NCBI GenBank assembly: GCA_947488305.1
Contig: CANKZM010000006.1
Coordinates: forward strand, 186,001-250,000
DNA from: an uncultured Roseobacter sp.
GTDB lineage: Bacteria; Pseudomonadota; Alphaproteobacteria; Rhodobacterales; Rhodobacteraceae
Direction of reading: 5' to 3'
Length of the DNA stretch: 64,000 bases
A program made the position numbers and the translations under genes. The number at the start of each line of letters is the position of its first letter. The stretch's first letter is position 1. This document shows positions 1 to 9,483 of this stretch, one piece after another. A model generated the notes under the pieces. It ran no database searches and had not been told where the DNA came from. It was given only the letters and a program-made list of their open reading frames with translations.

Positions 1-1
1 T

Positions 2-229
2 GTGATCATGTCGCCGGATGTGATCATCGCTGATGAACCGACTGGAAATGTGGACTGGGAGATGTCGCAACGCCTGCTGAGGTTGCTTGTTGAGTTAAAC
101 AAGATGGGCAAAACCGTTCTGGTGGCAACGCATGATCTCAGCCTGATACGGGCCGCGAAAACGCAGGTTCAGGCCCGCGTCCTGCGCATTGCAAATCACC
201 GCGTTCAATTGGCGGGGGCAGATTTGTGA
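2..229 (+). CDS. ftsE: Cell-division ABC transporter ATPase FtsE, 3' fragment
   Basis: This is the C-terminal part of an ABC ATPase; the gene begins before the window. The visible Walker B stretch VIIADEPTGNVD and the H-loop VATHD are characteristic of FtsE, which with FtsX forms the membrane complex controlling septal peptidoglycan hydrolases. The next gene is ftsX and overlaps it by 4 nt (GTGA), the usual ftsEX arrangement. The first in-frame ATG in the window is internal and should not be read as the start. Confidence 0.9.
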   Translation: MIMSPDVIIADEPTGNVDWEMSQRLLRLLVELNKMGKTVLVATHDLSLIRAAKTQVQARVLRIANHRVQLAGADL

Positions 230-1128
230 GATTGTTCGCCGACCTGAAAGCATTGATCGTGCGTGATCGCCGAACCGACGGTATCGTGCCATCGTCCGGG
301 TTCACGGCGCATCTTGTGATTCTTTCGGCGGCGGCAATGGCGTTTCTTGCGGTCTTTGCCCTTGCCCTCAGCCTGGCATCGGGACGGCTCGCGGTGCGTT
401 GGGGGGACGAGCTGGCACAATCCGCAACGATCCGGATTGTGGCACCGGTAGAGCAGCGTGCCGCCCAAACCGAAACAACCTTGCGCATTCTGGAAACAAC
501 GACCGGGGTCGCCTTTGCGCGGGCCTTGGACAGCAGCGAACAACAGGCCCTTTTGGAGCCTTGGTTCGGATCAGGTCTGGACCTCGAAAAGCTTCCCGTA
601 CCGCAACTGATTGAGATCATTCAGGAGGATAATGGGTTTGATGCAGCAGGATTGCGGTTGCGCCTTGCCGCAGAAGTGCCCGGCGCCACATTGGACGATC
701 ATTCGCAATGGCGCGCGCCGCTGGTGCAATCCGCGAACCGGCTCAAAGCGCTTGGCGTTGTTTCGGTTTTTCTTTTGGCCGTCACGCTGGCGGCCATGGT
801 GACGCTCGCCGCTAACGCTTCGCTGGCTGCGAACGTGCAGGTCATCAGGGTGCTGCGTCTTGTCGGGGCAACTGATGGCTTGATTGCGCGCGCTTTTGTG
901 CGGCGATTTACAGTGCGGGCCTTTGCTGGCGCGGCGCTCGGAATGGTTTTCGGCATGATATCCGTACTGCTTTTGCCCTCCGCTTCCGAAGCAAGCGGAT
1001 TTCTGACCGGGCTTGGTTTTCAAGGTTTGGAATGGGCATTGCCATTGCTGATACCGCTATTCGCTGCAACCGTTGCCTTTTTTGCGACCGGCTGGTCAGC
1101 GCGGCGCGTCATGGGAGATCTCGCCTGA
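226..1128 (+). CDS. ftsX: Cell-division protein FtsX
   Basis: 300 aa. A cytoplasmic N-terminus is followed by TM1 (about residues 30-50), a roughly 120-residue periplasmic loop, and three C-terminal TM segments (about 178-198, 232-250 and 270-288). This is the FtsX topology. The gene starts with GTG overlapping the ftsE stop, so the two are translationally coupled. It is the membrane partner that passes FtsE ATP hydrolysis to periplasmic murein hydrolase activators. The sequence is diverged, as usual for alphaproteobacterial FtsX; the call rests on topology plus synteny. Confidence 0.88.
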   Translation: MRLFADLKALIVRDRRTDGIVPSSGFTAHLVILSAAAMAFLAVFALALSLASGRLAVRWGDELAQSATIRIVAPVEQRAAQTETTLRILETTTGVAFARALDSSEQQALLEPWFGSGLDLEKLPVPQLIEIIQEDNGFDAAGLRLRLAAEVPGATLDDHSQWRAPLVQSANRLKALGVVSVFLLAVTLAAMVTLAANASLAANVQVIRVLRLVGATDGLIARAFVRRFTVRAFAGAALGMVFGMISVLLLPSASEASGFLTGLGFQGLEWALPLLIPLFAATVAFFATGWSARRVMGDLA

Positions 1129-1859
1129 TGTTTCAATATGTTCGCTCCGTTCTCTTTATTGTTCAGATGTACATTGCGATGCCAATTTTTGGCCTCGTCC
1201 TTGCGCCTTGGGCGTTGTTCAGCAGACGCGGTGCATATGCAGCGTGCAAAGGCTACAGCCGCTGGGTCTTCTGGACCGCAGGCTGGATGGTCGGGATGAA
1301 GTGCGAAGTACGCGGAGAGATTCCCTCGGGTGAAGCATTGATCGCTGCCAAACATCAGTCATTCCTCGACATCATGATGATTTTCACCGCGTTGCCAGCG
1401 GGCAAATTCATCATGAAAAAGGAAATATTGATGATGCCAGTGATCGGGCAATACGCGCGACTTTTGGGTTGTGTTTCCGTGGACAGGGGCAAGCGTGGCG
1501 CAGCCATTGAAAAAATGGTCGCCGATGTCGAGGCCGGGCGCAGTGAACCGGGTCAGCTGATCATCTACTCTCAGGGCACACGCGTCGCGCCCGGCGTGAA
1601 AATGCCGTATAAAGTTGGCACGGGTGTTTTGTATGAGCAATTGAACCAGACTTGCGTTCCGGTCGCCACAAATGTCGGCGTGCTTTGGCCGAAACGTGGC
1701 TTGTTGCGCAAGCCTGGTGTTGCGGTGGTTGAGTTTCTGCCGGCCATTCCACCCGGATTGTCGCGTGATGAATTCATGTCACAGCTGGAAGAGGGTGTCG
1801 AAAGCCGCTCAGATGCACTAATGATCGAGGCAGGGTTCAATAATGTCTCAGAAAGCTGA
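1128..1859 (+). CDS. plsC: 1-acyl-sn-glycerol-3-phosphate acyltransferase (PlsC family)
   Basis: 243 aa starting at the ATG that overlaps the ftsX stop (TGATG); an in-frame upstream extension to 1032 lies wholly inside ftsX and is rejected. The N-terminal hydrophobic anchor is about residues 6-30. The catalytic HX4D motif is H76-QSFL-D81, and the second substrate motif is SQGTR at 148-152, a variant of the usual PEGTR. The family acylates lysophosphatidic acid at sn-2 to give phosphatidic acid at the inner membrane. Co-transcription with ftsEX is common in related genomes. The exact acyl acceptor cannot be proven from sequence. Confidence 0.88.
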   Translation: MFQYVRSVLFIVQMYIAMPIFGLVLAPWALFSRRGAYAACKGYSRWVFWTAGWMVGMKCEVRGEIPSGEALIAAKHQSFLDIMMIFTALPAGKFIMKKEILMMPVIGQYARLLGCVSVDRGKRGAAIEKMVADVEAGRSEPGQLIIYSQGTRVAPGVKMPYKVGTGVLYEQLNQTCVPVATNVGVLWPKRGLLRKPGVAVVEFLPAIPPGLSRDEFMSQLEEGVESRSDALMIEAGFNNVSES

Positions 1860-2460
1860 ATGCATAGACACTATCGAAAAGCTGGAAGCGCTCTATGGCA
1901 CTCCAGGGGCACCAGCATTGCGTAAAGTGGCGCGTCGTCTGACCCCGCTTTATCGCAAGTGGATCATGGCCTCAAAGCTCTGTGTCCTAAGCACCGTTGG
2001 ACCGGACGGGACTGACGGGAGCCCACGTGGCGACGATGGCCCGGTGGTGCAGGAACTGGACCCGGGCACGCTTTTGATGCCGGATTGGCGTGGAAACAAT
2101 CGCTTGGATTCGCTTCGAAACATCGTTGCTGATGGCCGTGTGTCCCTGATGTTCCTTGTGCCAAATTCCAATAACGTGGTGCGGATCAACGCGCAGGCGT
2201 GGCTGACCGATGCGCATGAAATGCGGGCTCGCTTTGAAAAGGGCGGTCGATTGCCTGCGACCGTAATCGTCTTCGAAATCGGTGAAATTTATACGCAATG
2301 CGCCCGCGCGCTGATGCGGGCGGACATCTGGGGCAATGCCGATCAAACACCCGCTCTACCAACCGTCGGCGAAATCCTTGCGGAGATGACGGATGGCGAA
2401 GAGGGCGGCAAACCTTATGATGAGGCGTGGGGCGCGCGTGCCGCCAAGACGATGTGGTAG
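1843..2460 (+). CDS. Pyridoxamine 5'-phosphate oxidase-type FMN flavoprotein
   Basis: 205 aa, overlapping the end of plsC by 17 nt, so probably co-transcribed. The core (CVLSTVGPDGTDGSPRGDDG, then the DWRGNNRLDSLRNI and VSLMFLVP strands) has the split-barrel flavin-binding fold of the PPOX superfamily, closest in style to the MSMEG_1061-like subgroup. These proteins bind FMN or F420 and usually have unknown substrates; classical PdxH activity should not be assumed. It converges on lpdA with an 88-bp gap in which I see no clear terminator. Confidence 0.8.
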   Translation: MSQKAECIDTIEKLEALYGTPGAPALRKVARRLTPLYRKWIMASKLCVLSTVGPDGTDGSPRGDDGPVVQELDPGTLLMPDWRGNNRLDSLRNIVADGRVSLMFLVPNSNNVVRINAQAWLTDAHEMRARFEKGGRLPATVIVFEIGEIYTQCARALMRADIWGNADQTPALPTVGEILAEMTDGEEGGKPYDEAWGARAAKTMW

Positions 2461-2548
2461 CGGAGAGCAAAACCCGTCTTTACCCACATCAGTCTACCAT
2501 TCGATCACCGTCACCTGACCCCGAAACCGCCCTCATAAAGCGCGCCAA

Positions 2549-3937
2549 CTACATGTGGATTGGTCCATCCCCGCAAGCAAGCGCGGCCTCTCGCACCGCT
2601 TCGGAATAGGTCGGGTGCGCATGGCAGGTCATCGCCAGATCCTCAGCTGAAGCGCCAAACTCCATTGCAACGCAAATCTCGTGGATCAGGTCGCCTGCTG
2701 CGGGCCCGATGATATGCGCGCCCAAAATGCGGTCGGTGTCCTTGTCGGCAATGATCTTGACGAAACCGTCGCCAGCAAAGTTCGCCTTGGCACGTCCGTT
2801 GCCCATGAAGCTGAATTTGCCGACCTTATAGGCGTGCCCCGCCTCTTTGAGGCTTTCTTCCGTAGCGCCGACATTCGCCACTTCAGGATGGGTGTAGATC
2901 ACGCCGGGGATCACACCGTAGTTCACGTGACCATGCTTGCCAGCGACCTGTTCCGCTGCGGCCATGCCTTCGTCCTCGGCCTTGTGCGCGAGCATGGGGC
3001 CATCAATCACATCGCCGATCGCGTAAATGCCGGGGACATTGGTTTCCCACTTGTCATTCACCTCGATCTGACCGCGCTTCGACATGGTGACGCCCAACGC
3101 TTCCAGGCCCAGGCCTTCGGTAAAGGGTTTCCGACCAGTCGCTACCAGAACCACATCAGCATCCAGCACATGATCACTGTCATCCTTGCGCAATTTGTAA
3201 TGCACCTTGGCCTTGGTCTTCAGGGATTCGGTCTTCTGTACTGCGGCACCCATAATGAACTTCAGGCCCTGCTTCTTAAGCGTGCGCTGGAAGGTTTTTT
3301 GAACCTCTCCGTCCATGCCAGGTGTTACCACATTGAGAAATTCGACGACGGTGACCTCGGCGCCCAACCGCGCATAGACGGACCCAAGCTCAAGCCCGAT
3401 CACTCCCGCTCCGATCACGACCATTTTCTTTGGCACCTTACCAAGTTCCAAAGCACCGGTCGAAGTGACCACGACTTTTTCGTCCACTTCAACACCCGGA
3501 AGGGAGGCGGGCTCAGAGCCCGAGGCGATAATGATGTTCTTGGCGTCATGGGTTTCATCCCCCACTTTCACCTTGCCGGCTTGCGGAATGGATCCCCAGC
3601 CTTTCAGCCAATCGATCTTGTTCTTTTTGAACAGGAATTCGATGCCCTTGGTGTTCTGACCAATGGTATCCTGCTTGTAGGACATCATTTGTTTCCAGTC
3701 GACGGACGGGCTTTTACCTTTCAGTCCCATTGCCGCAAAGTTGTGTTCAGCTTCATGCAGCATGTGGCTTGCATGAAGGAGCGCCTTTGACGGAATACAT
3801 CCGACGTTGAGGCAGGTCCCGCCAAGTGTTTCGCGCCCTTCAACACAGGCCACTTTCAATCCCAGTTGGGCGCAGCGGATTGCGCAAACATAACCGCCGG
3901 GACCCGAACCGATGATGATAACGTCGTAACTTGCCAT
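2549..3937 (-). CDS. lpdA: Dihydrolipoyl dehydrogenase (E3)
   Basis: 462 aa flavoprotein disulfide reductase. It has an FAD-binding GSGPGG at residues 10-15, redox-active C42/C47 in [13 protein letters not shown], a second dinucleotide fold ([19 protein letters not shown]) for NAD, and a C-terminal catalytic His-Glu pair in HAHPTYSE. It reoxidises the lipoyl groups of 2-oxo-acid dehydrogenases. As the last gene of the sucC-to-lpdA operon it most likely serves the 2-oxoglutarate dehydrogenase complex. A good Shine-Dalgarno (AAGGAAG) precedes the ATG, 12 bp after the stop of a 32-codon ORF. Confidence 0.96.
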   Translation of the reverse strand: MASYDVIIIGSGPGGYVCAIRCAQLGLKVACVEGRETLGGTCLNVGCIPSKALLHASHMLHEAEHNFAAMGLKGKSPSVDWKQMMSYKQDTIGQNTKGIEFLFKKNKIDWLKGWGSIPQAGKVKVGDETHDAKNIIIASGSEPASLPGVEVDEKVVVTSTGALELGKVPKKMVVIGAGVIGLELGSVYARLGAEVTVVEFLNVVTPGMDGEVQKTFQRTLKKQGLKFIMGAAVQKTESLKTKAKVHYKLRKDDSDHVLDADVVLVATGRKPFTEGLGLEALGVTMSKRGQIEVNDKWETNVPGIYAIGDVIDGPMLAHKAEDEGMAAAEQVAGKHGHVNYGVIPGVIYTHPEVANVGATEESLKEAGHAYKVGKFSFMGNGRAKANFAGDGFVKIIADKDTDRILGAHIIGPAAGDLIHEICVAMEFGASAEDLAMTCHAHPTYSEAVREAALACGDGPIHM

Positions 3938-3949
3938 GAAAGACTTCCT

Positions 3950-4048
3950 TTAGTTGTGGGTGTGGCCAGCGCGGAACATCCACGCAAGCAAATCTGGTGT
4001 CTGGGTCGCGCGCCAGAAAAGCGCAAGTGCTGGGTTTGATGCTGCCAT
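3950..4048 (-). CDS. Small 32-aa protein between the MAPEG gene and lpdA
   Basis: The ATG overlaps the MAPEG stop codon as ATGA, and the ORF ends 12 bp before the lpdA start, exactly filling the gap. The peptide begins MAASNPALALFWRATQTPD and ends MFRAGHTHN. It is amphipathic, Trp/Ala-rich, and has no recognisable domain or clear TM helix. The 4-nt overlap matches other couplings in this operon (DUF805/sucA and the two secreted proteins), which is the main evidence that it is translated. Function is unknown, and it could be only a leader for lpdA. Confidence 0.55.
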   Translation of the reverse strand: MAASNPALALFWRATQTPDLLAWMFRAGHTHN

Positions 4049-4437
4049 CAAATCAGCCCCGCGATCAACATCACTGTTGTCGCTGCAAATCCCACAAACC
4101 AGATAATTGATCGCCAAGGACTCAATCCTAAGGCGTAGGCGGGCACATAGAGGATCCGTGCCAACAGGTATATCCATGCGCATCCTGTCGTAACAGCGGT
4201 GGATCCATCTCCCATCGTGGTGATCACGCAGGCGATTGTAAAAAGGATCAGCGCTTCGAAATGGTTGTTCATCGCACGTTGAAACCGGCCCGGAACACCA
4301 GTGAGCTGGATTGGATCGTCTCTTGGCCCGAGCGCCTTTTGCGCGCCCACCTGTTGGTTGGCGGTCACGGAAAAGGCCACGAACTGCAGTATCTGCAGGA
4401 GAGTGGCCAATCCGAGGACCGTAAGCTCCGGGGTCAT
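4048..4437 (-). CDS. MAPEG family membrane protein
   Basis: 129 aa, starting at MTPELTVLG; upstream codons in the same frame are poorly coding. It has four hydrophobic segments and MAPEG-type features: RFQRAMNNHFEALILF after the first helix and ARILYVPAYALG in helix 3. The MAPEG superfamily covers membrane glutathione transferases and leukotriene C4 synthase-like proteins; bacterial members of this short type are mostly uncharacterised. It lies inside the suc operon between a four-helix membrane protein and a tiny ORF before lpdA, so it is expressed with TCA-cycle genes. Confidence 0.85.
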   Translation of the reverse strand: MTPELTVLGLATLLQILQFVAFSVTANQQVGAQKALGPRDDPIQLTGVPGRFQRAMNNHFEALILFTIACVITTMGDGSTAVTTGCAWIYLLARILYVPAYALGLSPWRSIIWFVGFAATTVMLIAGLI

Positions 4438-4502
4438 GGGCGGCCTTCGATGCGTTGTCGCGACATGTTCAATGTGACAGGTCGGGAATATGTGAACACG
4501 AT

Positions 4503-4964
4503 CTAATCCTCCTGCCGCAGTTGATCCAGGCTGATCGTTGCCAGCGATCCGCAGAGAAAAAGGGCAGCTGCGTAGGCTGCACCAATGCTCAAAAACATGA
4601 ACCAAGGATACAAGGCGCTAGATGTGCCCTGTACGCGCAGGCTGGCATCAATTGCCAAAACGACCACATTCGAGATGTTCCACAGAATGAACGCGGTCAC
4701 GAGCGCCTCTGAGTGCGCACGTATCCATCGCCACAATGGGATAAGTTGCCAAAGGTTCCGATCAATACTCCAGAGGTGGAAATGAAGGGCCAGTATCCCT
4801 GCCGCGATCCAGATCATGAAGCTGAGCCAGAGCATCGTGCCGCCGGGAAGCTGACCAAAGACCGATGCGGCCCAAAAATACAAAAACCCGGCAAACGACA
4901 AAGCGTAGAGGCAAAAGCTGCGAAATGCTTGCTTTACGTCTAGCTGTCGGTCACTGGGATGCAC
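4503..4964 (-). CDS. Hypothetical four-helix membrane protein
   Basis: 153 aa. Hydrophobic segments lie at about residues 16-36, 44-64, 88-106 and 122-142. A Trp-rich central loop (WSIDRNLWQLIPLWRWIRAH) separates helices 2 and 3. I do not recognise a family. It sits between sucB and the MAPEG gene on the same strand with gaps of 55 and 65 bp, so it is a passenger of the 2-oxoglutarate dehydrogenase operon. Confidence 0.7.
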   Translation of the reverse strand: MHPSDRQLDVKQAFRSFCLYALSFAGFLYFWAASVFGQLPGGTMLWLSFMIWIAAGILALHFHLWSIDRNLWQLIPLWRWIRAHSEALVTAFILWNISNVVVLAIDASLRVQGTSSALYPWFMFLSIGAAYAAALFLCGSLATISLDQLRQED

Positions 4965-5019
4965 GGGCCCGCCTTTCCAAGGGGCAGGGCGCGCAAATCT
5001 GGCGCACCCTGCAAATGAC

Positions 5020-6522
5020 TTACAGGTCCATCAACAGACGGCGTGGATCTTCAAGTGCTTCCTTAACGCGGACAAGGAATGTAACCGCTCCTTTGCCGTC
5101 CACGATACGGTGGTCGTAGCTCAGCGCGAGATACATCATCGGGCGGATCACCACCTGACCTTTGATTGCCATTGGCCTGTCCTGGATCTTGTGCATACCC
5201 AAGATGCCGGACTGCGGCGGATTGAGGATGGGCGACGACATGAGCGAGCCATAAACACCGCCGTTTGAGATGGTGAAGGTACCGCCCTGCATTTCCGCCA
5301 TCGAAAGCTTGCCATCGCGGGCGCGTGCGCCCTTTTCCGCGATCGCTTTCTCGATTGCGGCAAAGGACATTGCATCCGCATCACGAATGACCGGTACCAC
5401 GAGGCCCGTGGGGGTGCCCGCAGCAATTCCCATGTGCACGAAGTTCTTGTAAACGATGTCGGTGCCATCGATTTCAGCATTCACCTCGGGCACTTCTTTC
5501 AACGCGTGGACACAAGCCTTGGTGAAGAAGGACATGAAACCAAGTTTCACACCGTGCTTTTTCAGGAACAGGTCTTTGTATTCATTGCGCAAAGCCATCA
5601 CCTCGGTCATGTCGACCTCGTTGTAGGTGGTGAGCATTGCAGCCGTGTTCTGGCTGTCCTTGAGGCGTTTTGCGATTGTTTGGCGCAAACGGGTCATTTT
5701 GACCCGCTCCTCCCGGCTTGCGTCGTCCGCAGAAACAGGGGCCCGAGGCACAGCAGGTGCGGCGGCGGGCGCGGGGGCCGCGCTGGCCGCTGCGATGGCG
5801 CTGGCCACATCTTCCTTCATGATACGTCCGTCACGACCGGAACCTGTAACCTGATCGCGATTGATGCCCGCCTCAGCCATGGCTTTCTTGGCAGATGGGG
5901 CGTCCTCGACATCCTTGCCGGTCGCCGCAGCAGGTGCTGCCGCTGGTGCCGTGGCCGCCGCAGGCGCCGCAGCGGCACCCCCTGCGCCTGCCGACATGAC
6001 AGCGAGTTTGCCACCCGCCGCAACAGTGCTGCCTTCGGCTGCCAGAATTTCAGTCAGGGTTCCGGCGGCAGGGGCCGGCACTTCGACTGAAACCTTGTCG
6101 GTTTCAAGCTCACAAAGCATCTCGTCCTGTGCGACCGTATCGCCTACGGCCTTGAACCATGTACTGACAGTTGCCTCGGTCACGCTTTCGCCCAAGGTCG
6201 GGACCATGACATCCACGGATGCACCACCGGACGGGGCAGTGGGTGCGGGCGCCTCTTTGGCGGCGGGTGCGGCTTCGGCTCCTTCGCCCTCCAGGATGGT
6301 CGCCAGTAACGCATCGACGCCGACGGTTTCGCCCTCATTGGCAACAATCTCGCCCAGCTTTCCTGCGGCAGGTGAAGGGACCTCAACCGTTACCTTGTCG
6401 GTTTCCAGTTCACAGAGCATCTCATCCACCGCGACAGCCTCTCCGGGTTTCTTGAACCAGGTCGCAACCGTTGCCTCGGTCACGGACTCGCCCAGGGTGG
6501 GTACACGTACTTCGGTTGTCAT
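5020..6522 (-). CDS. sucB: Dihydrolipoyllysine succinyltransferase (2-oxoglutarate dehydrogenase E2) with two lipoyl domains
   Basis: 500 aa. Two lipoyl domains carry lipoylation lysines K43 and K143 in near-identical ELETDKV contexts exactly 100 residues apart. Ala/Pro-rich linkers follow, then a peripheral subunit-binding domain (about 210-245, with a [13 protein letters not shown] signature) and the C-terminal acyltransferase domain with catalytic motif DHRIVDG. It transfers succinyl groups to CoA in the E1-E2-E3 complex. Many E2o proteins have one lipoyl domain; two is a lineage variation. It starts 3 bp after the sucA stop. Confidence 0.97.
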   Translation of the reverse strand: MTTEVRVPTLGESVTEATVATWFKKPGEAVAVDEMLCELETDKVTVEVPSPAAGKLGEIVANEGETVGVDALLATILEGEGAEAAPAAKEAPAPTAPSGGASVDVMVPTLGESVTEATVSTWFKAVGDTVAQDEMLCELETDKVSVEVPAPAAGTLTEILAAEGSTVAAGGKLAVMSAGAGGAAAAPAAATAPAAAPAAATGKDVEDAPSAKKAMAEAGINRDQVTGSGRDGRIMKEDVASAIAAASAAPAPAAAPAVPRAPVSADDASREERVKMTRLRQTIAKRLKDSQNTAAMLTTYNEVDMTEVMALRNEYKDLFLKKHGVKLGFMSFFTKACVHALKEVPEVNAEIDGTDIVYKNFVHMGIAAGTPTGLVVPVIRDADAMSFAAIEKAIAEKGARARDGKLSMAEMQGGTFTISNGGVYGSLMSSPILNPPQSGILGMHKIQDRPMAIKGQVVIRPMMYLALSYDHRIVDGKGAVTFLVRVKEALEDPRRLLMDL

Positions 6523-6525
6523 TTC

Positions 6526-9483
6526 TTAGTTCCCTTCAATCGTCAGCGCTTCGTTCACGAGTGCTGCTTGCTGTGCTTTGTGTTGGCTTGCCAACCCGGT
6601 TGCAGGGCTGGCGGATGTGGCACGTCCGACATAGCGCGGGCGTGGGTGTTTCGATTTGATGCGCCCGAGAACCCATTCGATGTTCGGTTCGATGAACGTC
6701 CAGGCCCCCTGATTTTTGGGCTCTTCCTGGCACCAGACAACTTCCGCCTGTTTGAAGCGTTCAAGTTCCTTAACCGCCGACTGCGCAGGGAACGGATAGA
6801 ATTGCTCCACTCTCAACAGGTACACATCGTCGATGCCACGTGCGTCTCGCTCTTCCAGCAGGTCATAGTAAACCTTGCCGGAGCACATAACGACCCGTTT
6901 GATCTTGCTGTCCGCGACCAGTTTGGTGTCGGAGTTACCATGTTGTGCGTCGTCCCACATCAACCGGTGGAAGCTGGAACCGCTGGTAAACTCCGCCGCA
7001 GTACTGATCGCCATCTTGTGCCGCAACAGCGACTTTGGCGTCATCAGGATCAACGGTTTGCGGAAGGAACGGTGAATCTGGCGACGCAGGATGTGGAAGT
7101 AGTTCGCAGGCGTTGTACAGTTGGCCACGATCCAGTTGTCTTGACCACACATCTGCAAGAATCTTTCCAGTCGCGCAGAAGAGTGCTCTGGGCCCTGGCC
7201 TTCAAAGCCATGCGGCAGGAGGCAGACGAGGCCTGACATGCGCAGCCACTTGCTTTCGCCAGATGAGATGAACTGGTCGAACATGATTTGAGCGCCGTTG
7301 GCGAAATCGCCAAATTGGGCTTCCCAAAGCGTCAAGGCGTTCGGCTCTGCCATCGAGTACCCATACTCAAACCCGAGAACCGCATATTCCGAAAGCATGG
7401 AGTCAATGACTTCATACTGTGCTTGCCCTGATTTGATATTGTTGAGCGGATAGTACCGCTCTTCGGTGTTCTGGTTCACCAGACCGGAGTGCCGCTGTGA
7501 GAATGTCCCGCGCGTGGAATCCTGCCCTGCCAGTCGCACCGGAAACCCTTCGGTCAGCAGCGACCCGAACGCGAGCGCTTCGGCAGTGGCCCAGTCAAAC
7601 CCCTTGCCGCTGGCGAACATTTCCTTTTTCGCATCAAGAAGGCGACCCACTGTCTTGTGGATCGGGTACCCTTCCGGTGCGGTAAACAGCGCCTTGCCCA
7701 CTTCGGCCATTGTCTCTTTGGAGATGGCCGTCTTGCCGCGCTGGTACCTGTTCTTCTGCTTGTCGAGGTGGGACCATTTGCCATCCAGCCAGTCAGCCTT
7801 GTTGGGGCGGAATTCTTTGCCAGCCTCAAATTCCTCGTTCATGTAGGCTTGGAAGGCTGCCTTCATATCCTCGATCTCGCCTTCCGGGATCAACCCGTCC
7901 TTGACCAGACGTTCAGTATAAAGGCTCAGGGTCGTCTTATGGCCCTTGATCTTCTTGTACATGATCGGGTTGGTGAACATGGGCTCGTCGCCCTCGTTGT
8001 GGCCAAACCGGCGGTAGCAGAAGATGTCGATCACCACATCCTTGTGGAACTTCTGACGGAATTCCGTTGCGACCTTGGCCGCGTGCACAACCGCTTCCGG
8101 GTCATCGCCGTTTACGTGGAAGATGGGAGATTCGACCACCAAAGCGTTATCGGTGGGATAGGGGGAGGAGCGACTGAAGTGCGGGGCCGTGGTGAAACCG
8201 ATCTGGTTGTTCACCACGAGGTGCATCGTGCCGCCGGTCCTGTGACCGCGCAGGCCCGAAAGGGCAAAACACTCTGCCACTACACCCTGTCCGGCAAATG
8301 CTGCGTCACCGTGGAGCAGGATTGGCATGCAACTCGTACGGTCCGGGTCGTTGTTCTGGTCTTGCTTGGCGCGGCACTTGCCAAGCACAACCGGGTTTAC
8401 GGCTTCGAGGTGGCTGGGATTGGCTGTCAGACTGAGGTGGACGGTGTTTCCGTCGAATTCCCGATCCGAGGACGCACCCAAGTGATATTTCACATCCCCC
8501 GAACCATCCACATCTTCTGGCTTGAAACTGCCGCCCTGAAATTCGTTGAAGATCGCGCGATAGGGCTTGGCCATCACATTCGCGAGCACCGAGAGGCGCC
8601 CCCGGTGAGGCATGCCGATCACGATGTCTCTGACACCAAGCGCGCCACCGCGTTTGATGATCTGCTCCATCGCGGGCACGAGGCTTTCGCCGCCATCGAG
8701 ACCAAAACGCTTGGTGCCCATGTATTTGACGTGCAGGAATTTCTCGAACCCTTCCGCCTCAACCAGTTTGGCGAGAATGGCTTTGCGCCCTTCGCGGGTG
8801 AAGGAGACTTCCTTGCCAAACCCTTCAATCCGTTCCTTTAGCCAGCCCGCCTGCTCGGGGTCGGAGATGTGCATGTATTGCAGCGCAAAGGTGCCGCAAT
8901 ACGTCCGCTTCACGATCGACAGGATTTCCCGCATCGACGCAACATCGAGACCCAGCACCTTGTCGATAAAGATCGGCCGGTCCATGTCGGCTTCAGTGAA
9001 CCCGTAGGACTTCGGATCAAGCTCCGGATGTGGATCGGTGCTACGCATCCCAAGCGGGTCGAGGTCCGCAACAAGATGCCCCCGGATACGGTATGCCCGG
9101 ATGATCATCAGCGCGCGGATACTGTCGAGCACCGCGCGCTTGATCTGTTCGTCGGAGACAGCGACGCCTTGTTCGGCGGCCTTGGCCTTTATCTTGTTGC
9201 CAGCGCTTTTCACTTCCGGTTCGGGTGCCCATTCCCCGGTGAGCGCTGCGGTCCAATCGTCATCCGGTTGCGGTGGCCAGTCCGTGCGTGCCCAGGAGGG
9301 ACCAGTGGCCTCGCGCTTGACCGACACCTCGTCGTCGCCCATGGCCTTGAAGAATGCCTGCCAGGCCTCATCCACCGCTGCCGGATCATTGGCGTATCTG
9401 GCGTACATCTGTTCGAGGTATTCCGCATTGTGCCCCTGCATGAAGCTGGAGGCGTGGAATTGGTCATTTCTTTGTTCGGTCAT
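6526..9483 (-). CDS. sucA: 2-oxoglutarate dehydrogenase E1 component
   Basis: 985 aa, typical for SucA. The thiamine diphosphate-binding region includes GDAAFAGQGVVAECFALS and a downstream NNQIGFTT. The N-terminus (FMQGHNAEYLEQMYARYAND) is the E2-binding region usual for E1o, and the C-terminal transketolase-like domain has HGFEGQGPEHSSARLERFLQ. It decarboxylates 2-oxoglutarate and succinylates lipoyl-E2. The start codon overlaps the DUF805 stop as ATGA, so translation is coupled to that membrane protein. Confidence 0.97.
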   Translation of the reverse strand: MTEQRNDQFHASSFMQGHNAEYLEQMYARYANDPAAVDEAWQAFFKAMGDDEVSVKREATGPSWARTDWPPQPDDDWTAALTGEWAPEPEVKSAGNKIKAKAAEQGVAVSDEQIKRAVLDSIRALMIIRAYRIRGHLVADLDPLGMRSTDPHPELDPKSYGFTEADMDRPIFIDKVLGLDVASMREILSIVKRTYCGTFALQYMHISDPEQAGWLKERIEGFGKEVSFTREGRKAILAKLVEAEGFEKFLHVKYMGTKRFGLDGGESLVPAMEQIIKRGGALGVRDIVIGMPHRGRLSVLANVMAKPYRAIFNEFQGGSFKPEDVDGSGDVKYHLGASSDREFDGNTVHLSLTANPSHLEAVNPVVLGKCRAKQDQNNDPDRTSCMPILLHGDAAFAGQGVVAECFALSGLRGHRTGGTMHLVVNNQIGFTTAPHFSRSSPYPTDNALVVESPIFHVNGDDPEAVVHAAKVATEFRQKFHKDVVIDIFCYRRFGHNEGDEPMFTNPIMYKKIKGHKTTLSLYTERLVKDGLIPEGEIEDMKAAFQAYMNEEFEAGKEFRPNKADWLDGKWSHLDKQKNRYQRGKTAISKETMAEVGKALFTAPEGYPIHKTVGRLLDAKKEMFASGKGFDWATAEALAFGSLLTEGFPVRLAGQDSTRGTFSQRHSGLVNQNTEERYYPLNNIKSGQAQYEVIDSMLSEYAVLGFEYGYSMAEPNALTLWEAQFGDFANGAQIMFDQFISSGESKWLRMSGLVCLLPHGFEGQGPEHSSARLERFLQMCGQDNWIVANCTTPANYFHILRRQIHRSFRKPLILMTPKSLLRHKMAISTAAEFTSGSSFHRLMWDDAQHGNSDTKLVADSKIKRVVMCSGKVYYDLLEERDARGIDDVYLLRVEQFYPFPAQSAVKELERFKQAEVVWCQEEPKNQGAWTFIEPNIEWVLGRIKSKHPRPRYVGRATSASPATGLASQHKAQQAALVNEALTIEGN

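Noticed and set aside
2681-3790. 369-aa open frame on the + strand
   Set aside because: Exactly antisense to lpdA, whose active-site and cofactor motifs are intact. The translation looks like a codon-mirrored shadow.
7657-8841. 394-aa open frame on the + strand
   Set aside because: Antisense to sucA; no start signal and no domain features.
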